Origin: Candidatus Schekmanbacteria bacterium GWA2_38_11
GTDB lineage: Bacteria > Schekmanbacteria > GWA2-38-11
Direction of reading: 5' to 3'
Assembly (NCBI GenBank): GCA_001790645.1
Contig: MGDB01000106.1
Span: 18,439-26,965 of the forward strand
DNA length: 8,527 nt
In this document: piece after piece, positions 7,977-8,527 of the stretch
Numbering within the stretch: position 1 is the first letter of the stretch
How the letters are laid out: each line of letters starts with the position of its first letter
Translations under genes and position numbers: made by a program
The notes under the pieces: generated by a model
Database searches by the model: none
Seen by the model: only the letters and a program-made list of their open reading frames with translations
Told to the model about the DNA's origin: nothing

Positions 7977-8184
7977 AGTTATAAAATCATACGACAGAAC
8001 AAATTATAATTCAAGAATAAATCCCTGCAGAGTTTTTTTGTTAAAGAGGTATTATTGGGTTTCACTAAAACTTATCAATTTTGATGCAGAATGGAGACTA
8101 TTAGGATACTTACTGGTTTGGTAAATGAGAAGTTACAGTCCACCCTTTTGTTACAAAAATTTGTGACCGGCAATTTAAAGCTTC
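7977..8184. other. Non-coding gap upstream of the lipoprotein gene
   Basis: This 208-bp stretch separates the small peptide gene from the lipoprotein gene. It contains the lipoprotein promoter at 7986-8014 and a short inverted repeat ATCAA-TT-TTGAT at 8073-8084 that could be an operator half-site, though it is too short to claim. I see no intrinsic terminator after the peptide gene, so read-through into the lipoprotein gene is possible. Confidence 0.6.
7986..8014 (-). promoter_or_regulatory. Sigma-70-type promoter of the lipoprotein/barrel pair
   Basis: On the minus strand TTGAAT (8009-8014) is a -35 box and TATGAT (7986-7991) a -10 box, with a spacer of exactly 17 bases. Transcription should begin near 7979, three bases before the ATG at 7976. 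A second candidate -10, TATAAT at 8003-8008, lies inside the spacer but has only TCTGCA at the -35 position; it would give a leader of roughly 20 nt. Confidence 0.55.
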
Positions 8185-8340
8185 TCAACTTCCCGAATTA
8201 AAGCACTGAGGTATGAGGCATTGGCTCTGATTTGGTCCAGCACCAATGTCATTCTTACACACTCCAAGCACAGCCTCCTCTGCAACAAGCTTAACTTTTT
8301 TTACAGTTGGGGTTGTGTAAGGTTTTTTTGTTTTAGTCAT
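8185..8340 (-). CDS. Small RiPP-like precursor peptide
   Basis: This 51-residue peptide looks like a precursor of a ribosomally made, post-translationally modified peptide. The leader half is basic and unstructured-looking (KKPYTTPTVKKVKLV, residues 5-19), followed by EEAVLGVCK (21-29). The general pattern K-x-Y-x-x-P-x-V-x-x-V-x-L-x-x-EEAVL-x-x-CK is one I associate with short precursors encoded near radical-SAM/SPASM maturases. The C-terminal part is polar, rich in Gly, Asn, Gln and Ser, with cysteines at 28, 41 and 46, and would be the modified core. The start is the ATG at 8340, because GGAGG lies eight bases upstream; a longer frame from 8367 would put that GGAGG inside the coding sequence. 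No maturase, protease or exporter is visible in the window, although the genes upstream are cut off. An alternative is a small Cys-containing metal-binding peptide. That the gene is real is likely; the RiPP assignment is inference. Confidence 0.75.
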   Translation of the reverse strand: MTKTKKPYTTPTVKKVKLVAEEAVLGVCKNDIGAGPNQSQCLIPQCFNSGS

Positions 8341-8348
8341 GTATATAT

Positions 8349-8353
8349 CCTCC
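8349..8353 (-). promoter_or_regulatory. Strong Shine-Dalgarno deciding the peptide start
   Basis: The minus strand reads GGAGG followed by ATATATAC and then ATG at 8340. It is the best ribosome binding site in the window and fixes the start at 8340 rather than the in-frame ATG at 8367. It also implies high translation of the small peptide, as expected for a RiPP precursor. Confidence 0.85.
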
Positions 8354-8446
8354 TGGAAAAATTTCATTTTTATTTAGAAACCCCTTAAACAAGGAATATC
8401 ACTTGGAGGACGATTCTCTTTTTCCCAAAGTGAACTGTATTTTGAG

Positions 8447-8527
8447 TCAAGGACATTTGACAAATTTTAATGTAAAATCTCCATCATAGTCTGTGTATGC
8501 ATTTTCAGGGTCAGGGTTGTCTTTTTC
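8447..8527 (-). CDS. C-terminal end of an unidentified protein (5' part outside window)
   Basis: The frame entering from the window edge is open for 26 codons and ends in TGA at 8447-8449. It reads a Asp/Asn-rich stretch (DNPDPENAYTDYDGDF) followed by TLKFVKCP. The other two minus-strand frames also close soon (TGA after 4 codons, TAA after 19). The AYTDYDGDFTL pattern resembles the turn-and-strand motif of carboxypeptidase-regulatory-like beta-sandwich domains, but 26 residues are too few for a family call. It ends 106 nt before the peptide gene and has the same orientation. I could not find a convincing promoter between them: TTGACT at 8446-8451 overlaps the stop codon and has no matching -10 box 16-18 bases on. 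Confidence 0.4.
   Translation of the reverse strand, partial: EKDNPDPENAYTDYDGDFTLKFVKCP

Noticed and set aside
8150..8167. Inverted repeat GTTACAAA/TTTGTGAC as a terminator of the peptide gene
   Set aside because: The stem is A+T-rich with a mismatch and a tiny loop, and on the minus strand it is followed by AAAAGGG instead of a T-run.
8091..8201. 36-codon plus-strand ORF starting METIRIL in the gap
   Set aside because: It has no Shine-Dalgarno, no recognisable family, and its end overlaps the peptide gene in the opposite direction. It is most likely chance.
8341..8446. Promoter for the small peptide (TTGACT at 8446-8451)
   Set aside because: No acceptable -10 box lies 16-18 bases downstream. 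The hexamer overlaps the stop codon of the preceding frame, so the call would be guesswork.

Overview
The window is an AT-rich piece of a Gram-negative chromosome (estimated by eye at about 40% G+C). Every gene I accept reads on the minus strand, so the order of transcription runs from the high coordinates to the low ones. An outer-membrane beta-barrel, a lipoprotein with a YVTN propeller, a TMTC-like membrane glycosyltransferase and palindromes of the TGTCATTCC/GGAATGACA type together suggest a Nitrospirota or Desulfobacterota lineage. That placement rests on gene style, not on a marker gene.

Layout in transcription order. (1) 8527-8447: the last 26 codons of an unidentified protein. (2) 8340-8185: a 51-residue peptide with a perfect Shine-Dalgarno and a leader/core layout like precursors of radical-SAM-modified peptides (RiPPs). 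(3) 8184-7977: a non-coding gap with a good sigma-70-type promoter placed so close to the next ATG that the mRNA should be nearly leaderless. (4) 7976-6552: a lipoprotein with an N-terminal DUF4382-like domain and a seven-bladed YVTN-type propeller. (5) 6521-4296: an outer-membrane beta-barrel with a discoidin-like (F5/8 type C) domain inserted in it, 30 nt after the lipoprotein gene. (6) 4295-3970: a non-coding gap of 326 bp with a compound palindromic repeat at 4076-4215. (7) 3969-943: a 1008-residue polytopic membrane protein fused to a spermidine-synthase-like Rossmann domain. (8) 921-1: the N-terminal 307 residues of a TMTC-like GT-C glycosyltransferase that runs off the window.

Two co-directional pairs stand out. 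The lipoprotein and barrel form an envelope pair, probably acting at the outer membrane. The synthase-like membrane protein and the glycosyltransferase are 21 nt apart and are probably co-transcribed inner-membrane enzymes. The candidate for an undescribed system is the small RiPP-like peptide next to the lipoprotein/barrel pair. No maturase, protease or transporter is visible here; if one exists it should lie upstream, beyond base 8527. No RNA genes, CRISPR arrays, insertion sequences or transposases were seen.
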